Notes under the pieces: model-generated
What the model saw: only the letters and a program-made list of their open reading frames with translations
The model's database searches: none
What the model was told of the DNA's origin: nothing
Position numbers and translations under genes: made by a program
Shown: piece after piece, positions 8,057 through 17,063 of the stretch
Layout: every line of letters starts with the position of its first letter
Position numbering within the stretch: position 1 is the stretch's first letter
Source: Streptomyces griseoruber
GTDB lineage: Bacteria > Actinomycetota > Actinomycetes > Streptomycetales > Streptomycetaceae
Length of the DNA stretch: 64,000 nucleotides
Reading direction: 5' to 3'
Assembly: GCF_001514205.1 (NCBI RefSeq)
Contig: NZ_KQ948773.1
Span: forward strand, 196,016-260,015

Positions 8057-10999
8057 ATGGACGGCATGGACGGCACGACAGAGCTCGAGGCCGAGCTGCG
8101 CAAGGTCGTCGGAGGTGACGTCGGCTTCGACGTCACCTCCCGCGCCCTGGTCACCATGGACGCGTCCAACTACCGGCGGGTCCCGCTGGGTGTCGTCGCC
8201 CCCCGGGACGCCGACGACGTGAGCGCCGTCCTGGTGGTGTGCCGCGCCCACGGTGTGCCGGTCGTCGCGCGCGGCGGCGGCACGTCGATCGCCGGGCAGG
8301 CCACCGGTACGGGGGTGGTGCTGGACTTCACCCGGCACATGAACCGGGTGCTCGCCCTGGACCCGCAGGCGCGCACCGCCGTCGTGCAGCCCGGGCTGGT
8401 CCTCGACCGGCTCCAGGAGGCCGCCGCCCCGCACGGGCTGTGCTTCGGGCCCGACCCGGCCACACACAGCCGCTGCACCCTCGGCGGGATGATCGGCAAC
8501 AACTCCTGCGGCGCGCACTCGGTGGCGTGGGGGACGACCGCGGACAGTGTGCGCGAGCTGGACGTCGTCACCGCGCGCGGGCGGCGGCTGCGGCTCGGCC
8601 AGGGCTGGTCCGGGGCGCCCGACGGGCTGCGGGAGCTGGTCGAGGGCGAGCTGGCGCGGCTGCGGACCGGCTTCCCCGAGCTGCCCCGCCGGATCTCCGG
8701 GTACGCGCTGGACGCGCTGCTGCCCGAGAAGGGCACCGACGTCGCCCGCTCCTTCTGCGGCTCGGAGGGCACGCTCGGTGTGCTCACGGAGGCGGTCGTC
8801 CGGCTCGTCGAGGCGCCACGCGCGCGTGCGCTCGCGGTGCTCGGGTACGGCGACGAGGGCGCCGCCGCCGAGGCCGCGGCCGGTCTGCTCCCGTATCGGC
8901 CGCTGACGGTCGAGGGTATGGCGGCCGACCTGGTCCCGCCGACGGCGGGGCTGCCCCGCGGGGGTGCCTGGCTGTTCGTGGAGACCGGCGGGGAGTCGGA
9001 GGGCGAGGCACGCGCGCGTGCGGAGACGATCGTGCGGGCCGCCTCGGACACCGTCGATGCGCTGGTCGTCACCGACCCGGCCGCCCAGCGCGCCCTGTGG
9101 CGCGTCCGCGAGGACGCGAGCGGCACGGCGACGCGGATGCCCGACGGTTCCGAGGCCTGGCCCGGCTGGGAGGACTGCGCGGTGCCGCCCGCCCGCCTCG
9201 GCGCCTATCTGCGCGACTTCCGGGCGCTGCTCGCCGCGCACGGGCTGCGCGGGACGCCGTACGGCCATTTCGGCGACGGCTGCATCCACGTCCGGATCGA
9301 CTTCGACCTGCTGACCGGGCCGGGCGTCGCGCGCTTCCGCCGTTTCTCCGAGGAGCTCGCCGACCTGGTCGTCGCCCATGGCGGCTCGCTGTCCGGGGAG
9401 CACGGCGACGGGCAGGCGCGGGCCGAACTGCTGCCGAGGATGTACGGCCCCGATCTGGTCGCCCTGTTCGAGCGGGCCAAGGGTGTGTGGGACCCCGACG
9501 ACCTGCTCAACCCCGGCATGCTGGTCCGCCCCGCGCCGCTGGACTCCGGGCTGCGCTTCGCCGTGCTGCCCCGCGAACCGCTGCCGGTCGTCTTCGGCTA
9601 CCCGTCCGACGGCGGTGACTTCTCGGCCGCCGTACGCCGCTGTGTGGGCGTCGCCAAGTGCCGTACGACGGCGGCGACCGGGCCCGCCGTGATGTGCCCG
9701 TCGTTCCGTGTGACGGGCGAGGAGGCGCACTCCACGCGCGGGCGTGCCCGACTGCTGCACGAGATGCTCGCCGGCGAGGTGGTGACCGACGGATGGCGGT
9801 CGGCCGAGGTCCGCGACGCCCTGGACCTGTGCCTGTCCTGCAAGGGCTGCCGCTCCGACTGCCCGGTCGGCGTCGACATGGCCACCTACAAGGCGGAGTT
9901 CCTGCACCACCACTACGCGGGCCGGCGCCGTCCCGCCGCCCACTACGCGCTGGGCCGGCTGCCGCAGTGGCTGCGCTGGGCGTCGCGCACGCGCGCGAGT
10001 CGGCTCGTGAACGCCCTCGCGCGCGTGCGGCCCCTGGCGTGGGCGGCGAAACGGGCGGCCGGGATCGCGCCGGAGCGGGCGATCCCGCCGCTGGCCCGGG
10101 AGACGTTCACCCGGTGGTGGGGGCGGCTTCTGGTGGCGCGGGCGCGGGCGGAGGCGGCTGGGCTCCAGGACGACGAACGCCGGCCGGGCGGGCCCCGGCC
10201 GGCGGTCTTCCTCTGGCCGGACACCTTCACCGAGCACCTCTCCCCGTCCGTCGGCAAGGCGGCCGTACGGGTCCTGGAGGCGGCGGGCCTGGACGTGCTC
10301 ACTCCGCCCGCTCACCGGTGGACGAGGGCGGCCGTCGGCGACGGGGTGTCGTACGTCTTCAACCCGCTCACGGCGAGGCGCGGCCGCGTGTGCTGCGGAC
10401 TGACATACGTCTCCACGGGCCAGCTGGACCGGGCACGGGAGGTCATGCGGCGCACCCTGGACCTGCTGGAGCCGTTCCTGACGCGGGAGGAGCCGACGCG
10501 GGTGGCGTTCGTCGTCCTGGAGCCCAGCTGTGCCGCCGCCCTGCGGACGGACCTGCCCGAGCTGCTGCCCGACGACCCGCGCGCACCGCGGCTCGCGGCG
10601 CGGGTGGTGACCTTCGCCCAGGCGCTGGAGCGGTACGCGCCCGGCTGGGCGCCGCCCCGGCTGGACCGTCCGGTCGTCGGCCAGACCCACTGCCATCAGC
10701 ACGCGGTGCTCGGCGACGCCCCCGACCGGCGGCTGCGCGAGGCCGCCGGACTCACCGGCGAACTGAGCGGCGGCTGTTGCGGCCTCGCGGGCAACTTCGG
10801 CTTCGAGAAAGGCCACTTCGAGGTGTCGGCCGCGTGCGCGGAGGAGCAACTGCTGCCCGCCGTACGGCAGTCCCCGCCCGGCACGGTCGTCCTCGCCGAC
10901 GGCTACTCCTGCCGCACCCAGCTCGACCAGCTGGCCGGGGTGCAGGCCCGGCACCTGGCGGAGGTGCTGGCGGACGCGCTCGATGACGATTCTCGATGA
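8057..10999 (+). CDS. FAD-binding and 4Fe-4S oxidoreductase, Dld/GlcD-GlcF-like fusion
   Basis: About 980 residues. An N-terminal FAD_binding_4 domain (VVARGGGTSIAGQ, GGMIGNNSCGAHS) is followed by the FAD-linked oxidase C-terminal domain (PYGHFGDGCIHVR, GEHGDG). After it come a Cys-rich ferredoxin-like segment (CLSCKGCRSDCPVGVD) and a C-terminal CCG-type domain (HCHQH, GGCCGLAGNFG). The layout matches large D-lactate/2-hydroxyacid dehydrogenases that feed electrons to quinones or cytochromes. The start is uncertain: GTG 8048, ATG 8057 and ATG 8066 lie in a GACGGCATG triplicate; 8057 is used here. Confidence 0.85.
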   Translation: MDGMDGTTELEAELRKVVGGDVGFDVTSRALVTMDASNYRRVPLGVVAPRDADDVSAVLVVCRAHGVPVVARGGGTSIAGQATGTGVVLDFTRHMNRVLALDPQARTAVVQPGLVLDRLQEAAAPHGLCFGPDPATHSRCTLGGMIGNNSCGAHSVAWGTTADSVRELDVVTARGRRLRLGQGWSGAPDGLRELVEGELARLRTGFPELPRRISGYALDALLPEKGTDVARSFCGSEGTLGVLTEAVVRLVEAPRARALAVLGYGDEGAAAEAAAGLLPYRPLTVEGMAADLVPPTAGLPRGGAWLFVETGGESEGEARARAETIVRAASDTVDALVVTDPAAQRALWRVREDASGTATRMPDGSEAWPGWEDCAVPPARLGAYLRDFRALLAAHGLRGTPYGHFGDGCIHVRIDFDLLTGPGVARFRRFSEELADLVVAHGGSLSGEHGDGQARAELLPRMYGPDLVALFERAKGVWDPDDLLNPGMLVRPAPLDSGLRFAVLPREPLPVVFGYPSDGGDFSAAVRRCVGVAKCRTTAATGPAVMCPSFRVTGEEAHSTRGRARLLHEMLAGEVVTDGWRSAEVRDALDLCLSCKGCRSDCPVGVDMATYKAEFLHHHYAGRRRPAAHYALGRLPQWLRWASRTRASRLVNALARVRPLAWAAKRAAGIAPERAIPPLARETFTRWWGRLLVARARAEAAGLQDDERRPGGPRPAVFLWPDTFTEHLSPSVGKAAVRVLEAAGLDVLTPPAHRWTRAAVGDGVSYVFNPLTARRGRVCCGLTYVSTGQLDRAREVMRRTLDLLEPFLTREEPTRVAFVVLEPSCAAALRTDLPELLPDDPRAPRLAARVVTFAQALERYAPGWAPPRLDRPVVGQTHCHQHAVLGDAPDRRLREAAGLTGELSGGCCGLAGNFGFEKGHFEVSAACAEEQLLPAVRQSPPGTVVLADGYSCRTQLDQLAGVQARHLAEVLADALDDDSR

Positions 11000-11179
11000 C
11001 GATCAAGGATCCACGGCTTGCTCAAGCAACTGCCAGCTTCTCCCAGGGTATTCACAGCGCACCTTTGCTCTTTTTGCCGTTCGTGGAGATGAGGAGCGTG
11101 TAAGTTTCTCGATGTCGGGAGCCGGACGCGGAAAGCCCGAAACGACGAAAGCACAGCGCAATCCCCGCAAGGAGTTGGA

Positions 11180-11305
11180 ATGAGCTTCAAGAAGCTTGCC
11201 CCGCTGCCCCCCAAGCCCAAGTCGAAGCAGCTCCCGCCCCCGCCGAAGCCCAAGCCGAAGAAGAAGCTCAAGCCGATTCCGCCGGTGCCGGGCCAGGACG
11301 GCTGA
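11180..11305 (+). CDS. 41-residue proline/lysine-rich peptide
   Basis: A small reading frame opens with ATG 11180, five bases after AAGGAG, and ends at TGA 11305. The product has 14 Pro and 11 Lys in 41 residues (PKPKSKQ, PPPPKPKPKKK), one hydrophobic patch near the start and no Cys, so it is a strongly basic, extended polyproline peptide. It has its own perfect palindromic terminator 20 bp downstream, and an AT-richer 180-bp region precedes it. The next gene on the same strand is an ABC exporter. The family is not recognised. It could be an exported cationic peptide, a nucleic-acid or SH3-like ligand, or a stalling peptide. Confidence 0.65.
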   Translation: MSFKKLAPLPPKPKSKQLPPPPKPKPKKKLKPIPPVPGQDG

Positions 11306-11324
11306 GCCCACGCCGACACGCTGA

Positions 11325-11356
11325 AAAGGGGCCGACGGTGCACCGTCGGCCCCTTT
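11325..11356 (+). terminator. Perfect 32-bp palindromic terminator after the Pro/Lys peptide gene
   Basis: AAAGGGGCCGACGGTG is followed directly by its exact complement, so an RNA stem of about 14 bp with a 4-base loop forms. It separates the small peptide gene from the ABC exporter. Confidence 0.88.
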
Positions 11357-11408
11357 CCCTTCGAAAATCAGGCGGGAAATCAGGGGGCTTTTTCAAGGAG
11401 GGGAATTC

Positions 11409-13445
11409 TTGCAGGGAGAACGGGAAGAGCTGGAGGAAGGGGATGAGGAATATGAGTACGACACCCCCACCATTCCCGCGCGCGTAGCGTTCCGCCGCTT
11501 CTGGCCGCTCACCCGGGGCCTGCGGAAGTGGCTGCTCGTCGTCTGGGTGTGCACGATCCTCGCCGCGCTCGCCGAGACCGAGGCCATCCTGCTCTTCGGC
11601 GACCTCACCGACAACGCCCTGCGCGAGGGCTCGCTCGCCGCGTTCTGGGCGCCTGCCGTGAAGTGGCTCGGGGTCGCCGTGGTCGGCGCGATCGTGGCCT
11701 ACGCCGGCAACTCCCTGGCCGCCTGGGCGACCGAGCGGTTCGTGATGCGGCTGCGCGAGCGTGTCTTCGACCACGTCCAGCAGTTGCCGCCGCACTTCTT
11801 CCAACGCCACCGCCAGGGCGATCTGCTGTCCCGGCTGACGAGTGACGTCGAGGCCATCGAGACGATGGTCGTGTCGGGCCTGGTCGGCGCCGCCTCCGCC
11901 GCCTTCTCCGCGATCTTCTACGCGGCCGCCGCCTTCTGGCTGCGCTGGGACCTGGCCGCCGCCACCTTCGTCCTCGCCCCCCTGTTCTGGCTGGCCGCGC
12001 GCCGCTTCTCCGGCTCCATCAAGGACGTCTCGCGCGAGGGCCGGGTAGCCGACGGCGCGATCACCTCCGTCGTCGAGGAGTCGCTCGGCAACATCGTGCT
12101 GACCCAGGCGTACGACCGGCGCGACGCCGAGCGCCGCCGGCTCGGCGAGGAGGCGAACGCCTGGTTCCGCGCCTCCGTGCGCTCCACCCGGCTCAACGAG
12201 GCGTACGAACAGCTGGTGACCGTCATCGAGACCGTGTGCGTGCTCGCGGTGATCGGCATCGGCGCCTGGGAGATCTCCACCGGGCGCATGACCCTCGGCC
12301 AGCTCCTCGCCTTCGCGGCCTTCCTCGGCTATCTGTACCCGCCGGTGCGGGGCCTCGCCCAGCTGGGCCTCACGATCACGGCGGCGACGGCGGGCGCCGA
12401 GCGGCTCATCGAGATCCTCGACGTACGGCCCTCGGTGACGGACCCCCGGCGGGTGGCCGATCCCCCCGGCCGCCCGGACGGCACGGTCGAGGTCAGGGAC
12501 GTCTCCTTCCGCTACCCCGGCGCGGACCGGCAGGCCCTGGAGGGGCTCTCCTTCTCCGTGCACCCGGGCGAGCTGGTGATCATCACCGGGCCGAGCGGCG
12601 CGGGCAAGTCCACCGTCTCCAAGCTGCTCCTGCGCTTCTACGACCCGGACGCCGGCGAGGTGCTGCTGGACGGCGTGCCGGTGCGCGACTTCCCGCTGGC
12701 GCGGCTGCGGGAGTACCTGACCCTGCTCCCGCAGGAGACGCTCGTCCTGCACGACACCGTCCGCGCGAACATCGCCTGCGGCCGGCCCGGCGCGAGCGAC
12801 CAGGCCATCGAGGAGGCGGCCCGCGCGGCCGACGCCCATGACTTCGTCGTGCGGCTGCCCGAGGGCTACGACACGAAGATCGACCCGGGTTCGGCCCGGC
12901 TGTCCGGCGGCCAGCTCCAGCGCCTCGCGATCGCCCGCGCGATCCTGCGGGACGCCCCGGTCCTGGTCCTGGACGAGCCGACCACCGGTCTGGACGCGAT
13001 GGCCGCCCGGCGGATCGTGAAGCCGCTGAGGCGCCTGATGGCCGGCCGGACGACCATCATGATCACCCACGATCTCAACCTCGCCCCCGACGCCGACCGC
13101 ATCCTCGTGGTCGACCAGGGCCGGATCGTGGAGACCGGCCGCCACGAGGAACTGCTGGCCTGGGGCGGGGCGTACGCACGGCTGCACCGCTCGCAGAACA
13201 ACGCCCTGATGGACACGGGCGAGCTGCGTCTGCCGCTGTTCGTGGAGCAGCCGGTGCCGGTCTCGGTGCCGGTCTCGGTGCCGATGCCGGCGGCCGAGTA
13301 CGGCGGCGACGGGAACGGATACGGTCACGACCCCTACGCGGCCCCGGCGGCGGCGCAGGACCCCTGGACCCGGCCGGTGCCCGACCCGTACGACCCTTAC
13401 GCCCCGTACGACCCCTACGGCCCGAGGCACTGGCCCGGCATCTGA
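11409..13445 (+). CDS. ABC exporter, transmembrane and ATPase domains in one chain
   Basis: 678 residues. A six-helix exporter domain (about 25-330) precedes an ATPase with Walker A GPSGAGKST (about 393), signature LSGGQ (about 497), Walker B VLVLDEPTT (about 518) and H-loop ITHD. The C-terminal tail is unusual: VPVSVPVSVP and then DPYDPYAPYDPYGP repeats. MsbA/lipid-A-like half transporters work as dimers in the membrane. The start is TTG 11409, chosen because AAGGAGG lies eight bases upstream and no ATG is in frame nearby. The adjacent Pro/Lys peptide gene makes peptide export a possibility only. Confidence 0.88.
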   Translation: MQGEREELEEGDEEYEYDTPTIPARVAFRRFWPLTRGLRKWLLVVWVCTILAALAETEAILLFGDLTDNALREGSLAAFWAPAVKWLGVAVVGAIVAYAGNSLAAWATERFVMRLRERVFDHVQQLPPHFFQRHRQGDLLSRLTSDVEAIETMVVSGLVGAASAAFSAIFYAAAAFWLRWDLAAATFVLAPLFWLAARRFSGSIKDVSREGRVADGAITSVVEESLGNIVLTQAYDRRDAERRRLGEEANAWFRASVRSTRLNEAYEQLVTVIETVCVLAVIGIGAWEISTGRMTLGQLLAFAAFLGYLYPPVRGLAQLGLTITAATAGAERLIEILDVRPSVTDPRRVADPPGRPDGTVEVRDVSFRYPGADRQALEGLSFSVHPGELVIITGPSGAGKSTVSKLLLRFYDPDAGEVLLDGVPVRDFPLARLREYLTLLPQETLVLHDTVRANIACGRPGASDQAIEEAARAADAHDFVVRLPEGYDTKIDPGSARLSGGQLQRLAIARAILRDAPVLVLDEPTTGLDAMAARRIVKPLRRLMAGRTTIMITHDLNLAPDADRILVVDQGRIVETGRHEELLAWGGAYARLHRSQNNALMDTGELRLPLFVEQPVPVSVPVSVPMPAAEYGGDGNGYGHDPYAAPAAAQDPWTRPVPDPYDPYAPYDPYGPRHWPGI

Positions 13446-13527
13446 ACGTCTCACGGCGCGAGACAGCGGCGTCCCCGGTTTACGCACCTGTTCTGGTTCA
13501 TTACTCTGGACTCGACAGTTCAACCGG

Positions 13528-14493
13528 ATGAACACAAGAGCCCTTGGACCGCCCGTGACCGCCCCCTCGGAAGCCTCCGCGCCCTCCCTCGCCACCCCCG
13601 TCCCGGCCGGCGCCCCCGGTGTCCCCGGCCGCTTCGGCTCCTTCGGTCCCGTCGGTCTCGTCCTCGCGGGCGGCATCTCGGTGCAGTTCGGCGGTGCGCT
13701 GGCGGTGACGCTGATGCCGAGGGCGGGCGCGCTCGGGGTCGTGGCGCTGCGGCTGGCGGTCGCGGCGGTGGTCCTGCTCGTCGTCTGCCGTCCCCGGCTG
13801 CGCGGCCACTCCCGCGCCGACTGGGGCACGGTCGTCGTCTTCGGCGTCACCATGGCCGCGATGAACGGCCTCTTCTACCAGGCCGTCGACCGCATCCCGC
13901 TGGGCCCGGCGGTGACCCTGGAGGTCCTCGGCCCGCTCGCCCTCTCCGTCCTCGCCTCCCGCCGCGCCCTCAACCTGGTCTGGGCCGGACTCGCCCTCGC
14001 CGGGGTCTTCCTGCTCGGCGGCGGAGGCTTCGCCGGCCTCGACCCGGTGGGCGTCGCGTTCGCCCTCGGGGCGGGCGCGATGTGGGCGGCGTACATCGTG
14101 TTCAGCGCCCGCACGGGCCGCCGCTTCCCGCAGGCCGACGGTCTGGCCCTGGCGATGGCGGTGGGCGCGCTGCTCTTCCTCCCGCTGGGCGTCGCGGAGT
14201 CCGGCGCGAAACTCGCCGACCCGGTGACGCTCGGCCTGGGCGCGGCGGTCGCCCTCCTCTCCTCCGTCCTGCCGTACACCCTGGAACTCCTGGCCCTGCG
14301 CCGGCTGCCCGCGTCCACCTTCGCCATCCTGATGAGCCTGGAACCGGCCATCGCCGCCACGGCCGGCCTCCTCGTCCTCGGCCAGTCCCTGACCCTCCCC
14401 GAGACGGCAGCGATCGCCCTGGTGGTCGCGGCGAGCATGGGCGCGGTACGCACCCAGGTGGGCCGGGGGAAGAGGGCCGTACCGGAGAGCTGA
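13528..14493 (+). CDS. EamA/RhtA-family DMT transporter
   Basis: 321 residues with ten hydrophobic segments in two EamA halves (about 47-165 and 175-310), after a Pro/Ala-rich N-terminus. RhtA-type members export amino acids such as threonine and homoserine. Starts possible are ATG 13528 and GTG 13555; neither has a convincing ribosome site, and the first may be near-leaderless. Two GTTCA elements 23 bp apart precede it. Confidence 0.85.
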   Translation: MNTRALGPPVTAPSEASAPSLATPVPAGAPGVPGRFGSFGPVGLVLAGGISVQFGGALAVTLMPRAGALGVVALRLAVAAVVLLVVCRPRLRGHSRADWGTVVVFGVTMAAMNGLFYQAVDRIPLGPAVTLEVLGPLALSVLASRRALNLVWAGLALAGVFLLGGGGFAGLDPVGVAFALGAGAMWAAYIVFSARTGRRFPQADGLALAMAVGALLFLPLGVAESGAKLADPVTLGLGAAVALLSSVLPYTLELLALRRLPASTFAILMSLEPAIAATAGLLVLGQSLTLPETAAIALVVAASMGAVRTQVGRGKRAVPES

Positions 14494-14522
14494 GAGGCTC
14501 CGGCCGCCGCCCGGAAATTAAT

Positions 14523-14536
14523 GCAAGCATGCTTGC
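14523..14536. promoter_or_regulatory. Palindromic operator candidate ahead of the catabolic operon
   Basis: GCAAGCATGCTTGC is a perfect 14-bp palindrome 21 bp upstream of the first gene of the 14.5-24.7 kb operon, in a locally AT-rich patch. The operon ends with a TetR-family gene, and TetR dimers usually bind such palindromes, so autoregulation of the operon is inferred. Confidence 0.6.
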
Positions 14537-14556
14537 TTGTTTCTGGGGGCCCTGCC

Positions 14557-15363
14557 ATGCTCCACCCCATGGCCGACCCGACGCCCGTGATCGACGACCT
14601 GTGTGCCGAAAGCGACGAACTCGATCTTCTCGTCGCCGAGTTGGAGCCGGAGCAGTGGATGCTCCCGACCCCCGCCCCCGGCTGGACCGTCGCCCATCAG
14701 ATCGCCCACCTCGCCTGGACCGACCACTCCTCGCTGCTCGCGGTGACCGACCAGCGGGCCTTCGCCCGTGAGGTCGAGGCGGCCCTGACCGAGCCCGGGG
14801 ACTTCGTGGACAACGGCGCCGAGGAGGGCGCCCGGAAGCCGCCCGCACGGCTCCTCGCGGACTGGCGGACCGGCCGCGCGGCCCTCGCCGACGCCCTGCG
14901 CACCGCCCCCGAGGGCGCCCGTTTCCCCTGGTACGGGCCGCCCATGTCGACCGCCTCCATGGCCACCGCCCGCCTGATGGAGACCTGGGCCCACGGCCTG
15001 GACATCGCCGACGCCCTCGGAGCCGTCCGCACCCCGGGCGACCGCCTGCGGCACATCGTCCGCCTCGGCGTCCGCACCCGCGACTACGCCTTCGGCGTGC
15101 ACGGACTGACCCCGCCGTTCGAGGACTTCCGCCTCGAACTCACCGCCCCCTCCGGCGAGTCGTGGGCGTACGGCCCCGACGACGCCACCGACCGCGTCAC
15201 CGGCCCCGCCCTCGACTTCTGCCTCCTCGTCACCCAGCGGGCCCACCGCGCCGACCTCGCCCTGCGCGCCGAGGGCGAGGACGCCGACCGCTGGCTGGAC
15301 ATCGCCCAGGCGTTCGCGGGCCCGCCCGGCAAGGGGCGCGCCCCACGAGGGGACTCCGCGTGA
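14557..15363 (+). CDS. TIGR03084-type maleylpyruvate isomerase/DinB-like protein
   Basis: 268 residues from ATG 14557; ATG 14569 is an alternative. The N-terminus has the DinB/mycothiol-dependent helical bundle pattern (GWTVAHQIAHLAWTD, with later METWAHGLDIADALG), whose His residues bind a metal. Members of this actinobacterial group are found beside acyl-CoA and terpenoid degradation genes, but the reaction is unknown. It is the first gene of the operon, and its TGA overlaps the GTG of the next gene. Confidence 0.75.
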   Translation: MLHPMADPTPVIDDLCAESDELDLLVAELEPEQWMLPTPAPGWTVAHQIAHLAWTDHSSLLAVTDQRAFAREVEAALTEPGDFVDNGAEEGARKPPARLLADWRTGRAALADALRTAPEGARFPWYGPPMSTASMATARLMETWAHGLDIADALGAVRTPGDRLRHIVRLGVRTRDYAFGVHGLTPPFEDFRLELTAPSGESWAYGPDDATDRVTGPALDFCLLVTQRAHRADLALRAEGEDADRWLDIAQAFAGPPGKGRAPRGDSA

Positions 15364-17063
15364 CGCCCTCGCCCCCGTCACCCCCGTCACCGCCGTCACC
15401 CCTGCGCATCGGCAACTTCTCCGGCTTCTACGGCGACCGCGCCGACGCCCTGCACGAGATGCTCACCGGCGGCGAACTCGACGTCCTCACCGGCGACTAC
15501 CTCGCCGAACTGACCATGCTCATCCTGGGCCGCGACCGGCTGAAGGACCCCTCCGCCGGATACGCCCGCACCTTCCTGCGCCAACTGGAGGAGTCCCTCG
15601 GGCTCGCCCGGGAGCGGGGCGTGCGGATCGTCACCAACGCCGGCGGCCTCAACCCGGCCGGACTCGCCGACGCCGTGCGGAAACTGGCCGACCGGGTCGG
15701 CGTCCCGGTACGCGTCGCGCACGTCGAGGGCGACGACCTCGGCCCCCGGTTCCCCGGCTCCCTCACCGCCCACGCCTACCTCGGCGGATTCGGCATCGCG
15801 GCCTGTCTGCGCGAGGGCGCGGACATCGTCGTCACCGGGCGCGTGACGGACGCGGCCCTGGTCACCGGGCCCGCCGCCGCCCACTTCGGCTGGACGCCGC
15901 ACGACCACGACCGGCTCGCGGGCGCGGTCGTCGCCGGGCACGTCCTGGAGTGCGGGACCCAGGCCACCGGCGGCAACTACGCCTTCTTCCGGGAGGCGGA
16001 CGTACGCCGGCCCGGCTTCCCGCTCGCCGAGCTGTACGCCGACGGCAGCAGCGTCATCACCAAGCACCCCGGCACCGGCGGACTCGTCGACGTCGGCACG
16101 GTCACCGCACAGCTGCTGTACGAGACGACGGGCGCCCGGTACGCGGGACCGGACGTCACCGCCCGCCTCGACACCGTCCGGCTCACCCAGGACGGCCCCG
16201 ACCGCGTCCGGATCGACGGCGTACGCGGCGAGGCCCCGCCGCCCACCCTCAAGGTCGGCCGCAGCCGGATCGGCGGCTTCCGCAACGAGGTCGTCTTCGT
16301 CCTCACCGGCCTGGACGTCGAGGCCAAGGCGGAGCTGGTGCGCGAGCAGCTGGCCGGCTCCCTGGCGAAGGCCGCCGACGTCCGCTGGGACCTCGTCCGC
16401 ACCGACCGCCCCGACGCCGACACCGAGGAGACCGCGAGCGCCCTGCTGCGGCTCGTCGTCCGCGACCCCGAACAGGCCGTCGTGGGCAGGGCCCTGAGCG
16501 GCGCCGCCGTGGAACTGGCCCTCGGGAGCTACCCCGGCTTCCACGTCCTCGCCCCACCCGGAAAGGGCGCCCCCTACGGGGTGTGCGAGGCCGCGTACGT
16601 CCCCCAGGACGAGGTCGCGCACACCGCAGTCCTCGACGACGGACGCCGGATCCCCGTCCCCCCGGCCGCCGACACCCTCGTACTCGAGGACGTGGCGTCA
16701 CCGGAGCTGCCCGAGCCCCTGCCGCCCGGCCCCGTCCGCGGGGCTCCGCTCGGCCTGCTCGCCGGGGCCCGCAGCGGGGACAAGGGCGGGGACGCCAACG
16801 TCGGGGTGTGGGTCCGCACCGACCAGGCCTGGCGCTGGCTCGCCCACACCCTGACCGTCGACCGGTTCCGCGAACTCCTCCCGGAGACAGCGGAGTTGAA
16901 GGTCACCCGGCACGTCCTCCCCCACCTGCGCGCCCTGAACTTCGTCGTCGAGGGCGTCCTCGGCGCCGGAGTCGCCGCCCAGCACCGCTTCGATCCGCAG
17001 GCCAAGGCGCTCGGCGAATGGCTGCGCTCCCGTCATCTGGACCTCCCGGAGGCACTCCTGTGA
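15360..17063 (+). CDS. AtuA-like (DUF1446) protein
   Basis: 567 residues. The main part (about 15-440) begins RIGNFSGFYGDR and is the acyclic terpene utilisation AtuA/DUF1446 family; the C-terminus (GLLAGARSGDKGGDANVGVW) matches the AtuA C-terminal domain that can also be separate. GTG 15360 overlaps the previous stop and has GAGGGG upstream. The N-terminus encodes PPSPPSPPSP from a short CCGTCACCC-type repeat, probably a slippery, dispensable extension. In Pseudomonas AtuA belongs to the citronellol/geraniol pathway, acting near geranyl-CoA carboxylase; its exact step is not settled. The following carboxylase genes strengthen the link. Confidence 0.85.
   Translation: MTPSPPSPPSPPSPLRIGNFSGFYGDRADALHEMLTGGELDVLTGDYLAELTMLILGRDRLKDPSAGYARTFLRQLEESLGLARERGVRIVTNAGGLNPAGLADAVRKLADRVGVPVRVAHVEGDDLGPRFPGSLTAHAYLGGFGIAACLREGADIVVTGRVTDAALVTGPAAAHFGWTPHDHDRLAGAVVAGHVLECGTQATGGNYAFFREADVRRPGFPLAELYADGSSVITKHPGTGGLVDVGTVTAQLLYETTGARYAGPDVTARLDTVRLTQDGPDRVRIDGVRGEAPPPTLKVGRSRIGGFRNEVVFVLTGLDVEAKAELVREQLAGSLAKAADVRWDLVRTDRPDADTEETASALLRLVVRDPEQAVVGRALSGAAVELALGSYPGFHVLAPPGKGAPYGVCEAAYVPQDEVAHTAVLDDGRRIPVPPAADTLVLEDVASPELPEPLPPGPVRGAPLGLLAGARSGDKGGDANVGVWVRTDQAWRWLAHTLTVDRFRELLPETAELKVTRHVLPHLRALNFVVEGVLGAGVAAQHRFDPQAKALGEWLRSRHLDLPEALL

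Noticed and set aside
10983..11183. 66-codon frame upstream of the Pro/Lys peptide
   Set aside because: No ribosome site for its ATG, no family resemblance, and the region looks like the promoter of the peptide gene. Its stop overlaps the peptide start, so coupling is possible but not supported.
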